This document shows positions 16,194 to 25,488 of a stretch of DNA of 64,000 bases, one piece after another. The translations under genes and the position numbers were made by a program. Source of the DNA: Sutterella sp. (GTDB taxonomy: Bacteria > Pseudomonadota > Gammaproteobacteria > Burkholderiales > Burkholderiaceae_F); NCBI GenBank assembly GCA_019418605.1, contig DYBN01000064.1:1-64000 (forward strand). The letters run 5' to 3'. The notes under the pieces were generated by a model. The model was not told the DNA's origin. It worked only from the letters and a program-made list of their open reading frames with translations, and did no database searches. Numbering within the stretch: the stretch's first letter is position 1; each line of letters opens with the position of its first letter.

Positions 16194-17537
16194 GTGACCG
16201 CAAAGAAGATTTATCTGCGCAGCTTCGGCTGCCAAATGAACGACTACGACTCTTCGCGCCTGCTTGATTTGATGGCAGCCGAAGGCTACGCGCGAACCCC
16301 AAATCCTGAAGAAGCCGACCTCATCGTCGTCATCACCTGCTCGATTCGCGAGAAGGCCCAGGAAAAGACCTTCTCAGACTTGGGGCGCATCCGCGAAATC
16401 AAACGAGCCAACCCCGCCGTGCGCGTGGCCGTAGGCGGCTGCGTCGCCTCTCAGGAAGGCCGCCGCGTGCTCTCGCGCGCGCCCTGGGTCGACGTGGTCT
16501 TCGGGCCCCAGACGCTGCACAGACTGCCGCACCTTTTGGCCCTGCGGGAAAAAACCGGCAGGCCGCAGGTTGACATCTCCTTTCCCGAGATCGAAAAGTT
16601 CGACTGCCTGCCCGAGCCCTGCGCGCACGGGGCGGCCGCCTTCGTTTCCATCATGGAGGGCTGCAGCAAGTACTGCTCCTACTGCGTGGTTCCCTACACG
16701 CGCGGCACGGAAATCAGCCGCCCGATGATGGACGTGCTGGTCGAGTGCGCGCAGCTTGCCTCCCAGGGCGTCAAGGAAATTACGCTGCTAGGCCAAAACG
16801 TCAACGCCTATCAGGGCCGCGCGCCGGACGCAAAATCAACGGCCGACTTCGCGCTTTTGCTTGAGTACGTGCACGACATTCCGGGAATTGAGCGCATCCG
16901 CTACACGACAAGCCACCCCAAGGAGTTCTCCGACCGTTTGATTGCGGCCTACGCAAAGCTTCCCAAGCTTGCCAACCACGTGCACCTGCCGGTGCAAAGC
17001 GGCTCGGACCGGATCCTCGCCGCCATGAAGCGCGGCTACACGCACGACTGGTACCTTGAGCGCGTCGCGCGCCTGCGCGAGGTGCGGCCCGACATTTCGA
17101 TTGCCACCGACTTCATCGTGGGCTTTCCGGGGGAAACCGAAGAAGACTTCGAAGAGACCATGCGCTTGATTGACGAGGTGGGGTTTGACGCAAGCTTCTC
17201 CTTTGTCTATTCCAAGCGCCCGGGCACGCCCGCGGCCTCTTACGCCGACGAGACGCCGCGAGAAGTAAAGCTTGCCCGTCTGCAGCGCCTGCAGGCGGTG
17301 ATTGACGACAATGCCGCCGCCATTTCGCGCTCGATGGTGGGCGGGGTCGAGCGGTGCCTAGTGTTTGGCGAGGCCAAAAAGGGGGGCGGCATGTTGTCTG
17401 CTCGCACCGACAACAACCGCGTCGTGAATTTTCCCGGGGATGCCTCTCAAATCGGGCGCATGGCCGACATCCGCATCACGGAAGTCTTCCCGCACACGCT
17501 CGGGGGCGAACTCGTTCACAAGGACTCCCGCGCATGA
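16194..17537 (+). CDS. miaB: tRNA-2-methylthio-N6-dimethylallyladenosine synthase
   Basis: A 447-residue radical SAM methylthiotransferase that converts i6A37 to ms2i6A37 in tRNAs reading UNN codons. The N-terminal UPF0004 domain has Cys13, Cys49 and Cys83 for the auxiliary cluster. The radical SAM motif is GCSKYCSYC (Cys157, Cys161, Cys164). A TRAM domain ends the protein. The start is GTG at 16194, just after an ATG-TAA. It heads the miaB-ybeZ-ybeY-corC-lnt block and overlaps the next gene as ATGA. The 244 bases upstream hold no gene; TAAAAT-like and TATATT-like hexamers occur, without a paired -35. Confidence 0.94.
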   Translation: MTAKKIYLRSFGCQMNDYDSSRLLDLMAAEGYARTPNPEEADLIVVITCSIREKAQEKTFSDLGRIREIKRANPAVRVAVGGCVASQEGRRVLSRAPWVDVVFGPQTLHRLPHLLALREKTGRPQVDISFPEIEKFDCLPEPCAHGAAAFVSIMEGCSKYCSYCVVPYTRGTEISRPMMDVLVECAQLASQGVKEITLLGQNVNAYQGRAPDAKSTADFALLLEYVHDIPGIERIRYTTSHPKEFSDRLIAAYAKLPKLANHVHLPVQSGSDRILAAMKRGYTHDWYLERVARLREVRPDISIATDFIVGFPGETEEDFEETMRLIDEVGFDASFSFVYSKRPGTPAASYADETPREVKLARLQRLQAVIDDNAAAISRSMVGGVERCLVFGEAKKGGGMLSARTDNNRVVNFPGDASQIGRMADIRITEVFPHTLGGELVHKDSRA

Positions 17538-18541
17538 CCGAGAAAACGCTTCAGTTTGCCTTTGACTGCACGGCGGGCGAGCTTGCCGCGCTGGTCGGGC
17601 CGCTTGAGGAAAACTTAAGGCAGATCGAGCACGCCTTTGACGCCCGCATCAGGCGCCGCGGCGCGCATTTCTTGATTGAGGGCTCCCAGGCCCGGCAGGC
17701 GATGAACGTGCTTGAGATGCTTGCCGCACGCGTGCACGCGGGAGACGAAATCACGATCAACGACGTGCAGATGAGCGTTGTCTCCGAGCAGTCGGGGGCG
17801 GCTTTGGATGACGGCGAGGGGCGCTATGCGCTCAAAACCCGCCGCAGCGGCCTGCAGCCGCGCACGCCGGGGCAAAAGCGCTATCTGTCGGCGATCATGA
17901 ATACCGACGTCACCTTTGGCGTGGGGCCTGCGGGCACGGGCAAAACCTATCTTGCGGTGGCCGCGGCCGTCGACGCCTACGAGCGCGATGCGGTCGAGCG
18001 CATCATCCTGACGCGGCCCGCCATTGAGGCGGGCGAGCGGCTGGGATTTCTTCCCGGAGACCTCGTGCAGAAGGTCGATCCCTATCTGCGTCCCCTTTAT
18101 GACGCACTTTTTGATCTTTTCGGCTTTGAAAAGACGCAGCGCTTGATCGAAAGGCAGATCATTGAGATAGCGCCGCTTGCGTTCATGCGCGGCAGAACGC
18201 TCAACAACGCCTTCGTGATTCTTGACGAAGCGCAGAACACGACGATCGAGCAGATGAAGATGTTTTTAACGCGCATCGGCTTCGGGACGCGCGCCGTGAT
18301 CACGGGGGACGCCACGCAGATCGACCTGCCGCGGGGCGTTGCAAGCGGCTTGAAGCACGCCTGCAACGTGCTCGAGGGCGTGCGCGGCATTTCCATCGTG
18401 CACTTTACGACCGACGACGTCGTGCGCCATCCTCTGGTGGGAGCGATCGTGCGCGCCTACGAAGCTTGGGAGGCGGCGCACCAGGAGCCTTCGCATAAAA
18501 GGCGCGGGCCGCAGGGCCAGGAGCGGGCGTCGCGAGACTGA
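17534..18541 (+). CDS. ybeZ: PhoH-like ATPase (YbeZ)
   Basis: A 335-residue cytoplasmic ATPase. An N-terminal KH-like/R3H-like segment is followed by the Walker A GPAGTGKTYLA (131-141), LTRPAIEAGERLGFLPGD, the Walker B VILDEAQNTT and VITGDATQIDLP. YbeZ is genetically and physically linked to the endoribonuclease YbeY in ribosome maturation and RNA processing, and ybeY follows here. The ATG at 17534 overlaps the miaB stop by four bases; longer upstream starts would lie inside miaB. Confidence 0.92.
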   Translation: MTEKTLQFAFDCTAGELAALVGPLEENLRQIEHAFDARIRRRGAHFLIEGSQARQAMNVLEMLAARVHAGDEITINDVQMSVVSEQSGAALDDGEGRYALKTRRSGLQPRTPGQKRYLSAIMNTDVTFGVGPAGTGKTYLAVAAAVDAYERDAVERIILTRPAIEAGERLGFLPGDLVQKVDPYLRPLYDALFDLFGFEKTQRLIERQIIEIAPLAFMRGRTLNNAFVILDEAQNTTIEQMKMFLTRIGFGTRAVITGDATQIDLPRGVASGLKHACNVLEGVRGISIVHFTTDDVVRHPLVGAIVRAYEAWEAAHQEPSHKRRGPQGQERASRD

Positions 18542-18667
18542 GGATACCGATTGACGATCGCCCGCCCGAGGCCGCCCGATTAAAAACAATTGTCAAAGAC
18601 AACTGCAATCTCTAATACGCAAAAACGCACAGGCCGCCGCTCTTTCTGACGGCCAAGGAGTACAAGC

Positions 18668-19258
18668 ATGAGACCGAACAACGAGAACCACGACGGCTTT
18701 GAAGCCGCGGCGCCCGAGGCGGCCGCCTCCGATCCCGTTGTTAAAGAGCCCTCCATGGAGGGAGAAGAGCCCGCTGCAGGCCGCAGGCCGGCCAAGCCCG
18801 CCGCAAGGCCCACGCTTGACGTGGTCTTCAAGCGCGGCGAGGGCGTTGTGCAGCGGCTGCCCTCGCGCCGCGTGATGACCCATTGGATGCTCTCGGCCCT
18901 GGATCGCCCGGCGGAGATTTCCGTGCGGTTTGCAAGCGTCGAGGAGGCGAGCGACCTTAACAAGACTTATCGCGGCAAGGACGGCCCGACCAATGTGCTC
19001 ACGTTTGACTACCAGCACGAGCCCGTGGTGGAGGCCGACATCGTGATTTGCCTTGACGTCGTCGAGCGCGAGGCGCGCGAGCAGTTCAAGCGCTTTCAGG
19101 CGCATCTTGCGCACCTCTTGATTCACGGCGTGCTCCACGCCCAGGGGTGGGATCACGAAACCGACGAGCAGGCCGAGAAGATGGAGGCGCGCGAGGCCGA
19201 AATCATGCTCTCGCTCGGATTTGAAAATCCCTACTACGACGTGGCGCAGCGCCACTAG
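18668..19258 (+). CDS. ybeY: Endoribonuclease YbeY (rRNA maturation factor)
   Basis: A 196-residue zinc-dependent RNase needed for 16S rRNA 3'-end maturation and 70S ribosome quality control. The metal site HGVLHAQGWDH has the H-x3-H-x5-H arrangement, and YRGKDGPTNVLTFDY precedes it. The first 45 residues are an Ala/Glu/Pro-rich extension that is absent from typical YbeY proteins of about 155 residues. AAGGAG lies 9 bases before the ATG, so the long form is probably real. It follows ybeZ after 126 bases. Confidence 0.92.
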   Translation: MRPNNENHDGFEAAAPEAAASDPVVKEPSMEGEEPAAGRRPAKPAARPTLDVVFKRGEGVVQRLPSRRVMTHWMLSALDRPAEISVRFASVEEASDLNKTYRGKDGPTNVLTFDYQHEPVVEADIVICLDVVEREAREQFKRFQAHLAHLLIHGVLHAQGWDHETDEQAEKMEAREAEIMLSLGFENPYYDVAQRH

Positions 19259-19472
19259 CCCAAGGGGAAAGGGACGGGAAAAAGCGCCGGACGGGAAGCG
19301 CCCTGCAACAGGCGCGTCCGCGCGCTTTGAGCCTTTGACGCCGCTTTTGAGCTTGAACGGCGCCGCCCGCCCTGCGCCCCCCGAGCGCGGCCGCACGCGC
19401 CAGCGTCTTTTTTGCTATTCTCAAAGAACAGGTCAACTCTTACCGGCGCAAACCCAATTGCCGCCGGCATCT

Positions 19473-20411
19473 ATGCAAGATCAACCACACTGTTCGAACG
19501 AATCCGCCGACGGTGATCGGCAAACCATCAAACGCGGCCTTTTGAGCCGCCTTCGCGCGCTTTTTCACACCGAGCCCACCACGCGCGAGGAATTCACCGA
19601 AACCCTGCACCGCGCCTACGGGCAGAAGCTCTTTGACGCCGAAGCGCTCAACATGATGGAGGGCGCTCTGGAGGTGGGCGAGCTCTCCGCCGTCGACCTC
19701 ATGGTGCCGCGCGCACAGATCGAGGCAATCGACATCACCGAGCCGCAGGAGGTGTGGCTGCCCAAAGTCATCGCCCGCGGCCATTCGCGCTTTCCCGTGA
19801 TTGAAGGCGACATGGATGTGGTCAAGGGCATCCTGCACGCCAAGGATCTGCTGCGGCTTTTCATCGATCCCGCCTACGACGTGCGCGCGCATCTGCGCCC
19901 GGCGCGCTACATCCCCGAAACCCAACCCCTGAACGTGGTGCTGCGCGACTTTCGCGCCACGCGCAACCACATGGCGCTTGTCATCGACGAGTTCGGCTCC
20001 ATCTCGGGGCTCATCACGATCGAAGACGTCATTGAGCAGGTGGTGGGTGAAATCGACGATGAATTTGACAGCGTCAACCCCGACAAGGACAACATCCTCG
20101 TGGTCGACCCCGAGCACTGGCGCGTGAAGGCCGAGACCTATCTCGATCAGTTCAACGAATTTTTCGGCGTCAACCTCACCGACGACTACTGCGAAACCGT
20201 GGGCGGCATGGTGACGGACCGCTTTGAGCACGTTCCTCACCGCGGCGAGACGATTGAAATCGACGGCTTTCGCTTCAAGGTGCTCACGGCCGACGAACGG
20301 CAGGCGCACCTGTTCCTCGTTGAAAAGCTGGTCTCGGCCGCCGGAAACGCCAAGCCCTCGGCCGAAGCCGCCAACGACGACGTGAAGGCGCCCGCACAGG
20401 CGGCTTCCTAA
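19473..20411 (+). CDS. corC: CorC/YbeX-type CBS-pair protein
   Basis: A 312-residue protein with MVPRAQIEAIDI, two CBS repeats (about 75-205, with GHSRFPVIEG and HMALVIDEFGSISGLITIEDVIEQVVGEI) and a C-terminal CorC/HlyC domain. E. coli CorC (YbeX) is linked to magnesium/cobalt efflux and to ribosome-related functions through its ybeZ-ybeY neighbours. It lacks the membrane DUF21 domain, so it is cytoplasmic or peripheral. The start is the ATG at 19473; the open frame further upstream overlaps the end of ybeY and has no family similarity. Confidence 0.88.
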   Translation: MQDQPHCSNESADGDRQTIKRGLLSRLRALFHTEPTTREEFTETLHRAYGQKLFDAEALNMMEGALEVGELSAVDLMVPRAQIEAIDITEPQEVWLPKVIARGHSRFPVIEGDMDVVKGILHAKDLLRLFIDPAYDVRAHLRPARYIPETQPLNVVLRDFRATRNHMALVIDEFGSISGLITIEDVIEQVVGEIDDEFDSVNPDKDNILVVDPEHWRVKAETYLDQFNEFFGVNLTDDYCETVGGMVTDRFEHVPHRGETIEIDGFRFKVLTADERQAHLFLVEKLVSAAGNAKPSAEAANDDVKAPAQAAS

Positions 20412-20433
20412 CGCAAACAAAGGGGAGCGATTC

Positions 20434-22071
20434 GTGCAAATCGAGGAGATGCGCGCGCGCATCAAGGCCTTTGCGTCATCTTCCGTGCCTTCTTTTTTCT
20501 CGGGCACTGCTGCGGCCGCGTTTGCGGCCCTCCTTCTGGGCGCGCTGGGCGCGGCGGGCTTTGCCCCCTTTTCGTTTCCCGCGGCGCTTGCCGCCTCAAC
20601 GGCGGGGCTTTTTTGGCTTGCGGCCGCTGCGGCAAAAGACGGCCGCATTCTGCGCGGAGCGATTCTGGGGCTAGCCTGGGGCGCGGCGTACTTTTCGCTG
20701 GGCCTTTCCTGGACCTATCACTCGATGCACGTCTACGGGGGCGTGCCGGCCGTGCTGGCAGCCCTGGGGGTTGTGGCGCTTGCCCTTTTGCTCTCGCTTG
20801 TGCCCGCGGCGGTGTGCGCCGCAGCCTGCGCCATAAGGGCCTCGCGCGCGGCGACGCTCGTGTTGATCCTGCCCGGGCTCTGGTGCCTGGGGGAGCTTTT
20901 TCGCGGCTCCTGGGTGATGGGCTTTGGATGGCTCTCGACGGGATACGCCTGGAGCGGGACGCTCTTTGACGTCTGGGCGCCGGTCTGGGGCGTCTACGGC
21001 ACGGGGCTTGTGGTCAATGTTTTGATCGGCACCATCCTTGTGCTTCTTGCCCCGTACGACAAAAAGAAGGTGGTGCTGCGCTCGGCGACCGCCATATTTG
21101 CGGGCGGCCTTGTTCTGGGCACCTTTGCCCTTGGTTTGGTGAAGTGGTCGGCGCCTGCGGGCTCGATCGAAGTGCGCCTCGTGCAGCCCGATCTTCCCAT
21201 CGCCATGGGGCTCACGCCAAAGATGCAGGAGCAAAGAGCGGCGCGCGTGCTTGCCATGAGTAGCCGCAGTGCCCTCGGGGGCGCGCTTGATCTCATCGTC
21301 TGGCCCGAGGGCGTCTTTGGCTACCCCGTGCAGCGGCTTGGCGCAAAGACGGGCTTGATGCCCTTGACGGCGGCGCAGGCAACGGGCGCGGCGGTGCTCT
21401 ATAACGGCTTTGGCGAGCGCGCGCCGGGTGCGGGCGTTACAAACTCGCTGTGGCTTGCAAGGGCGGCGGGCGAGGGCGCAACAGCGCAGCCTGCGCAGGA
21501 AATCTATCAGAAGCACCATCTGGTGCCCTTTGGCGAATTCATCCCCCTTGGCTTTGGCTGGTTTGTCAGGGCGCTGGGAATCCCCATGGCCGATCAGACA
21601 CGAGGGCCCGTGCCTTCGAGCCCGGCTCTCGTGATTGAGGGCGCGCAAGGGGCGCTTTCGATTTGCTACGAAAACATGTTTGGCGAAGAGCTGCGCCGCT
21701 GGTGGGATGCGGGAGATCCGCAATTTATCGTCAACGTGGCCAACCTGGGGTGGTTTGCGCCGCGCGTGACGGGACAGTTCACCGCCATGAGCGCCATGCG
21801 CGCCAGGGAGACCGCAAGGCCCTTCATAGAGGTGATCAACAATGCGGGCTCCGCGCTCATCGGCCCCGACGGGCGCGTGGAGCGCGAGGCGGCAAGCGGC
21901 GCGCAAAACCTCGATTTAAAGCTCACCCTGTACAAAGGGCCTCCGACGTGGTTTGTGCGCTTTGGCAATGTGCCGGCAGCAGCCGCAGCCGTCATCTTCC
22001 TGGCCCTCGGGGCTGTTTTGGCCATGAGGCGGCGCCGGGCGGACGCGCGAAAAATCCCGGGTTTGAGCTGA
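20434..22071 (+). CDS. lnt: Apolipoprotein N-acyltransferase
   Basis: A 545-residue inner-membrane enzyme that adds the third acyl chain to lipoproteins. About six N-terminal transmembrane segments (to about 235) precede the nitrilase-like periplasmic domain. The catalytic triad is visible as Glu292 (WPEGVFG), Lys360 (YQKHHLVPFGEF) and Cys411 (ALSICYENMFG). A last hydrophobic segment lies near residue 520. The start is GTG with GGGGAG seven bases upstream. The corC-lnt order is standard in proteobacteria. Confidence 0.94.
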   Translation: MQIEEMRARIKAFASSSVPSFFSGTAAAAFAALLLGALGAAGFAPFSFPAALAASTAGLFWLAAAAAKDGRILRGAILGLAWGAAYFSLGLSWTYHSMHVYGGVPAVLAALGVVALALLLSLVPAAVCAAACAIRASRAATLVLILPGLWCLGELFRGSWVMGFGWLSTGYAWSGTLFDVWAPVWGVYGTGLVVNVLIGTILVLLAPYDKKKVVLRSATAIFAGGLVLGTFALGLVKWSAPAGSIEVRLVQPDLPIAMGLTPKMQEQRAARVLAMSSRSALGGALDLIVWPEGVFGYPVQRLGAKTGLMPLTAAQATGAAVLYNGFGERAPGAGVTNSLWLARAAGEGATAQPAQEIYQKHHLVPFGEFIPLGFGWFVRALGIPMADQTRGPVPSSPALVIEGAQGALSICYENMFGEELRRWWDAGDPQFIVNVANLGWFAPRVTGQFTAMSAMRARETARPFIEVINNAGSALIGPDGRVEREAASGAQNLDLKLTLYKGPPTWFVRFGNVPAAAAAVIFLALGAVLAMRRRRADARKIPGLS

Positions 22072-22223
22072 AGTTGATCTGATAAAATCGGAACCTTTCA
22101 ATTTTCGGGCCTTTTTTCAAAGGGCCGGGTCAGGGTGCGCGCGCAAAAATCAAGGCGCTTGCGGCCTTTTTTGCGGCCCCTGTCGTGCGGCAGGCCGCCG
22201 GCTTTTTCTATCTTGTCGTTTCT

Positions 22224-23129
22224 ATGATTACTTTTCAGGAAGTGATCCTGCGTCTGCAGGACTATTGGAACAAACAGGGCTGCGCGCTGCTGCAGCCCAT
22301 TGACATCGAAGTCGGTGCCGGCACTTCGCACACGGCCACATTTCTTCGCGCGCTCGGCCCCGAGCCCTGGCGCGCGGCCTACGTGCAGCCCTCCCGTCGT
22401 CCCAAGGACGCCCGCTACGGCGAAAACCCCAACCGTCTGCACCAGCACCATCAGTACCAGGTGGTTTTAAAGCCCAGCCCCGTCAACATCGTGGACCTCT
22501 ATCTGGGGTCGCTCAGAGCGCTTGGCATCGACACCGAAGTCAACGACGTGCGCTTTGTCGAAGACAACTGGGAGAACCCGACGCTCGGCGCCTGGGGTCT
22601 TGGCTGGGAAGTCTGGATGAACGGCATGGAGGTCACGCAGTTTACGTACTTCCAGCAGGTGGGCGGGCTTGAATGCAAGCCGATCACGGGCGAAATCACC
22701 TACGGGCTTGAGCGCCTGACGATGTACCTGCAAAACTGCGACAACGTCTTTGACCTCGTCTACACCAACTGGACCGACGGCTTGGGACGCGAGCACGTGC
22801 TCACCTACGGCGACGTCTTCCATCAGAACGAAGTCGAGCAGAGCCACTACAACTTCGAGGCAAGCGATCCCGAGAAGCTCTTTGCGCAGTTTGACTACTT
22901 TGAGGGCGAGGCAAAGCGCCTGATGGAATTGAAACTCGCGCTTCCCGCCTACGAGATGGTGCTCAAGGCCGGCCACACCTTCAACCTGCTTGACGCCCGC
23001 GGCGCGATCTCGGTCACCGAGCGCGCGGCCTACATCGCGCGCATCCGCAACTTCAGCCGCGCGGTGGCCCAGAGCTACTACGACGCCCGCGAACGGCTGG
23101 GCTTCCCGATGCTCAAGAGCGCGCAGTAG
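22224..23129 (+). CDS. glyQ: Glycyl-tRNA synthetase alpha chain
   Basis: A 301-residue catalytic subunit of the bacterial alpha2-beta2 glycyl-tRNA synthetase. Typical sequence includes TFQEVILRLQDYWNKQGCAL, the class II motif 2 region AYVQPSRRPKDARYGENPNR and HQYQVVLKPSP. The frame is open further back, but the ATG at 22224 gives the family N-terminus. glyS follows after 60 bases. Upstream, TAAAAT at 22081-22086 may be a -10, but its -35 is weak. Confidence 0.95.
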   Translation: MITFQEVILRLQDYWNKQGCALLQPIDIEVGAGTSHTATFLRALGPEPWRAAYVQPSRRPKDARYGENPNRLHQHHQYQVVLKPSPVNIVDLYLGSLRALGIDTEVNDVRFVEDNWENPTLGAWGLGWEVWMNGMEVTQFTYFQQVGGLECKPITGEITYGLERLTMYLQNCDNVFDLVYTNWTDGLGREHVLTYGDVFHQNEVEQSHYNFEASDPEKLFAQFDYFEGEAKRLMELKLALPAYEMVLKAGHTFNLLDARGAISVTERAAYIARIRNFSRAVAQSYYDARERLGFPMLKSAQ

Positions 23130-23189
23130 AGGCTCCCCTGGCTCCAAAGAAGAATTTGTACAGATTTTCGAGTGGTGTAAAAAAGAAAA

Positions 23190-25283
23190 ATGACCAGTCT
23201 TCTTGTTGAACTGCAAACCGAAGAGCTGCCGCCGAAGGCGCTGAAGAAACTTTCGGCCGCTTTTGCCGACGGCGTGATGAAGTCGCTTGCCGCAAGCCGC
23301 ATCCTGGGCGAGGGCGCGCAGATGACGCCCTACGGCTCGCCGCGGCGCATGGCGGTGCTGGTGACGAACGTGCTCGAGAAGTCGCCCGACGAAGCGTTCA
23401 CGCAGCGCCTCGTGCCCGTGAAGGTGGGGCTTGACGCCGAGGGGAACCCGACGGCTGCGCTTGTAAAAAAGATGAAGACGCTTGGCATCGAGTGCGCGGT
23501 GAGCGACTTGAAGCGCGTCAACGACGGCAAAAACGAGCAGCTCGTCTACGAGGGCGTGCGCGCGGGGCTTCCCGTGGCGCAGGCCGTGCAAAAGGCGCTC
23601 GAAGAGTCCGTCAAGGCCCTTCCGATTCCGAAGGTCATGAACTATCAGCTCGCCGACGGCGTGACGACCGTGCAGTTCGTGCGCCCTGTGAAGCACCTCG
23701 TGGCGCTCTACGGGAGCAACATCCTTGACGTGCACATGTTTGGCCTGAAGGCCGGCCGCACGACGATGGGGCATCGCTTTCATACCCACGCGCCCATCGA
23801 GATTGCCGAGGCTGACGACTATGCCCGCACGCTTCTTGAAGAGGGCAAGGTGATTGCAAGCTACGGAGAGCGGCGCGAGAAGCTCGTCTCGCTCTTGGAG
23901 GCCGCAGCCGCGCGCGAAGGCGGCACGCTCATTGCGCCCGAAGACCTGATCGATGAGACGAATTCGCTCACCGAGTGGCCCGTGGTCTACGTTTCCGAAT
24001 TTGAAGAGAAGTACCTTGCGGTCCCCGAAGAGTGCCTCATCCTCACGATGCAGACCAATCAGAAGTACTTCCCGATGCGCGACAAGGCGGGCAAGCTCAT
24101 GAACCGCTTCTGCCTTGTCTCGCACATCGAAGCCAAGGACGGGGGCGCGGCCATTATCGCCGGCAACGCCCGCGTCGTGCGCGCGCGTCTTGCCGACGCG
24201 GAATTCTTCTACAAGCAGGACTGCCAGACGAAGCTTGCCGACCGCGTCGAAGGCCTCAAGCACGTGGTCTATCACAACAAGCTCGGCAGCCAGGCCGAGC
24301 GCATGCAGCGCGTGCGCGCCATCGCCGGCTCCGTGGCCGACATGATCGGCGCAGACCGCGCGCACGCCGAGCGCGCGGCGATGCTTGCCAAGGCCGATCT
24401 GCGCACCCTGATGGTGGGCGAATTTCCCGAACTGCAGGGCATCATGGGCGAGTACTACGCCCGTCACGACGGCGAGCCCGCGGACGTGGCGCTTGCCATT
24501 CGCGAGCACTACGAACCGCGCTTTGCGGGCGATGCGCTCCCCTCGACCCCGGTGTCGATTGCCGTGGCGCTTGCCGACAAGCTCGAGACTCTTTCGGGGA
24601 TGTTCGGCATCGGACAGACGCCCACGGGCGACAAGGACCCGTTTGCGCTGCGCCGCCACGCGCTCGGGGTGCTGCGCATGATCATTGAAAAGGATCTCGA
24701 GGTGTCGCTCGATGCGCTCGTGCACACGGCCTTTGCGGTGGAAACGGGCGTGGCGGGCGTCAAGGACGCCTCGGCCGAGCTTCTTGACTTCTTCTTTGAC
24801 CGCCTGCGCGTGATGATGCGCGATGCGGGCTACACGGCCCAGGAGGTCGATGCGGTGCTTGCCCTGCGCGACATGCGCATCCGCCAGACGCCCAAGCGCC
24901 TTGAGGCCGTGCGCGAATTCATGCAGCTGCCGGAGGCCGAAAGCCTCACGGCGGCCAACAAGCGCATCGGCAACATCCTCAAGAAGGCCTCGGGCGAGAA
25001 TCTTGCCGAAGTCAATCCCGAGCTTTTGACCGAGAAGGCCGAGAAGGCGCTTTTTGATGCGCTCGGCGACCATGAGCCCATTGCGAAGCTTCTCTTTGAA
25101 AAGGGAGAGTTTGAGGCGATGCTCGCGTCTTTGACGCCTCTTAAGGACGCCGTCGACGCCTTCTTTGCCGACGTGATGGTCAACTGCGAAGACGCCGCCG
25201 TCCGCGCCAATCGCCTGGCGCTTCTCAAGCGCCTCTATGTTCTGATGAACCGCGTGGCGGAACTGTCGCGCCTTGCGAAATAG
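23190..25283 (+). CDS. glyS: Glycyl-tRNA synthetase beta chain
   Basis: A 697-residue tRNA-binding subunit partnering GlyQ. It begins with the family motif LLVELQTEELPPKAL, followed by TPYGSPRRMAVL, MGHRFH, MQTNQKYFP and the C-terminal DALR-like anticodon-binding region ending in RLYVLMNRVAELSRLAK. Length is normal. In many betaproteobacteria gmhB lies between glyS and plsC. Here only 205 non-coding bases separate them. Confidence 0.95.
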   Translation: MTSLLVELQTEELPPKALKKLSAAFADGVMKSLAASRILGEGAQMTPYGSPRRMAVLVTNVLEKSPDEAFTQRLVPVKVGLDAEGNPTAALVKKMKTLGIECAVSDLKRVNDGKNEQLVYEGVRAGLPVAQAVQKALEESVKALPIPKVMNYQLADGVTTVQFVRPVKHLVALYGSNILDVHMFGLKAGRTTMGHRFHTHAPIEIAEADDYARTLLEEGKVIASYGERREKLVSLLEAAAAREGGTLIAPEDLIDETNSLTEWPVVYVSEFEEKYLAVPEECLILTMQTNQKYFPMRDKAGKLMNRFCLVSHIEAKDGGAAIIAGNARVVRARLADAEFFYKQDCQTKLADRVEGLKHVVYHNKLGSQAERMQRVRAIAGSVADMIGADRAHAERAAMLAKADLRTLMVGEFPELQGIMGEYYARHDGEPADVALAIREHYEPRFAGDALPSTPVSIAVALADKLETLSGMFGIGQTPTGDKDPFALRRHALGVLRMIIEKDLEVSLDALVHTAFAVETGVAGVKDASAELLDFFFDRLRVMMRDAGYTAQEVDAVLALRDMRIRQTPKRLEAVREFMQLPEAESLTAANKRIGNILKKASGENLAEVNPELLTEKAEKALFDALGDHEPIAKLLFEKGEFEAMLASLTPLKDAVDAFFADVMVNCEDAAVRANRLALLKRLYVLMNRVAELSRLAK

Positions 25284-25295
25284 GCGGCAAAGCCT

Positions 25296-25323
25296 GCGAG
25301 CGTCCCTTTAAAGGGGCGCTCGC
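25296..25323 (+). terminator. Long stem-loop after glyS
   Basis: GCGAGCGTCCCTTT pairs with AAAGGGGCGCTCGC (one G-U pair), a near-perfect inverted repeat starting 13 bases after the glyS stop. No T-run follows immediately; the first T-rich tract is about 20 bases on. It is probably a transcript-end structure, but not a textbook terminator. Confidence 0.45.
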
Positions 25324-25364
25324 GTACGAAGTTTTGCAAGTCTTTTTTCGTCAGACGAGGCGGC

Positions 25365-25402
25365 AAGGCTGTCAAAAGGCTGCCGAAAGGCTGTCACAAG
25401 GC
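25365..25402. repeat. 11-bp tandem repeat, 3.5 copies (AAGGCTGTCAA-like)
   Basis: AAGGCTG starts at 25365, 25376 and 25387, and AAGGC at 25398, an exact 11-bp period. The copies differ only in the last four bases of the unit. It lies between the glyS stem-loop and the plsC start and has no coding role. Confidence 0.65.
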
Positions 25403-25488
25403 ATCAACAGCGGGTGCGTCCGGAATGGAAATTTTTCGTTGCGGACGCGCCCTTTTTGTTTTTCAAGCACACTGAAGGATTTCCCGTC

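Noticed and set aside
22467..25073. An 868-codon open frame antisense to glyQ/glyS
   Set aside because: It crosses two well-supported genes on the opposite strand and its Leu/Arg/His/Ala-rich translation resembles no protein family.
25365..25402. CRISPR-like or coding repeat before plsC
   Set aside because: The 11-bp period is too short and the repeat is outside any supported reading frame.
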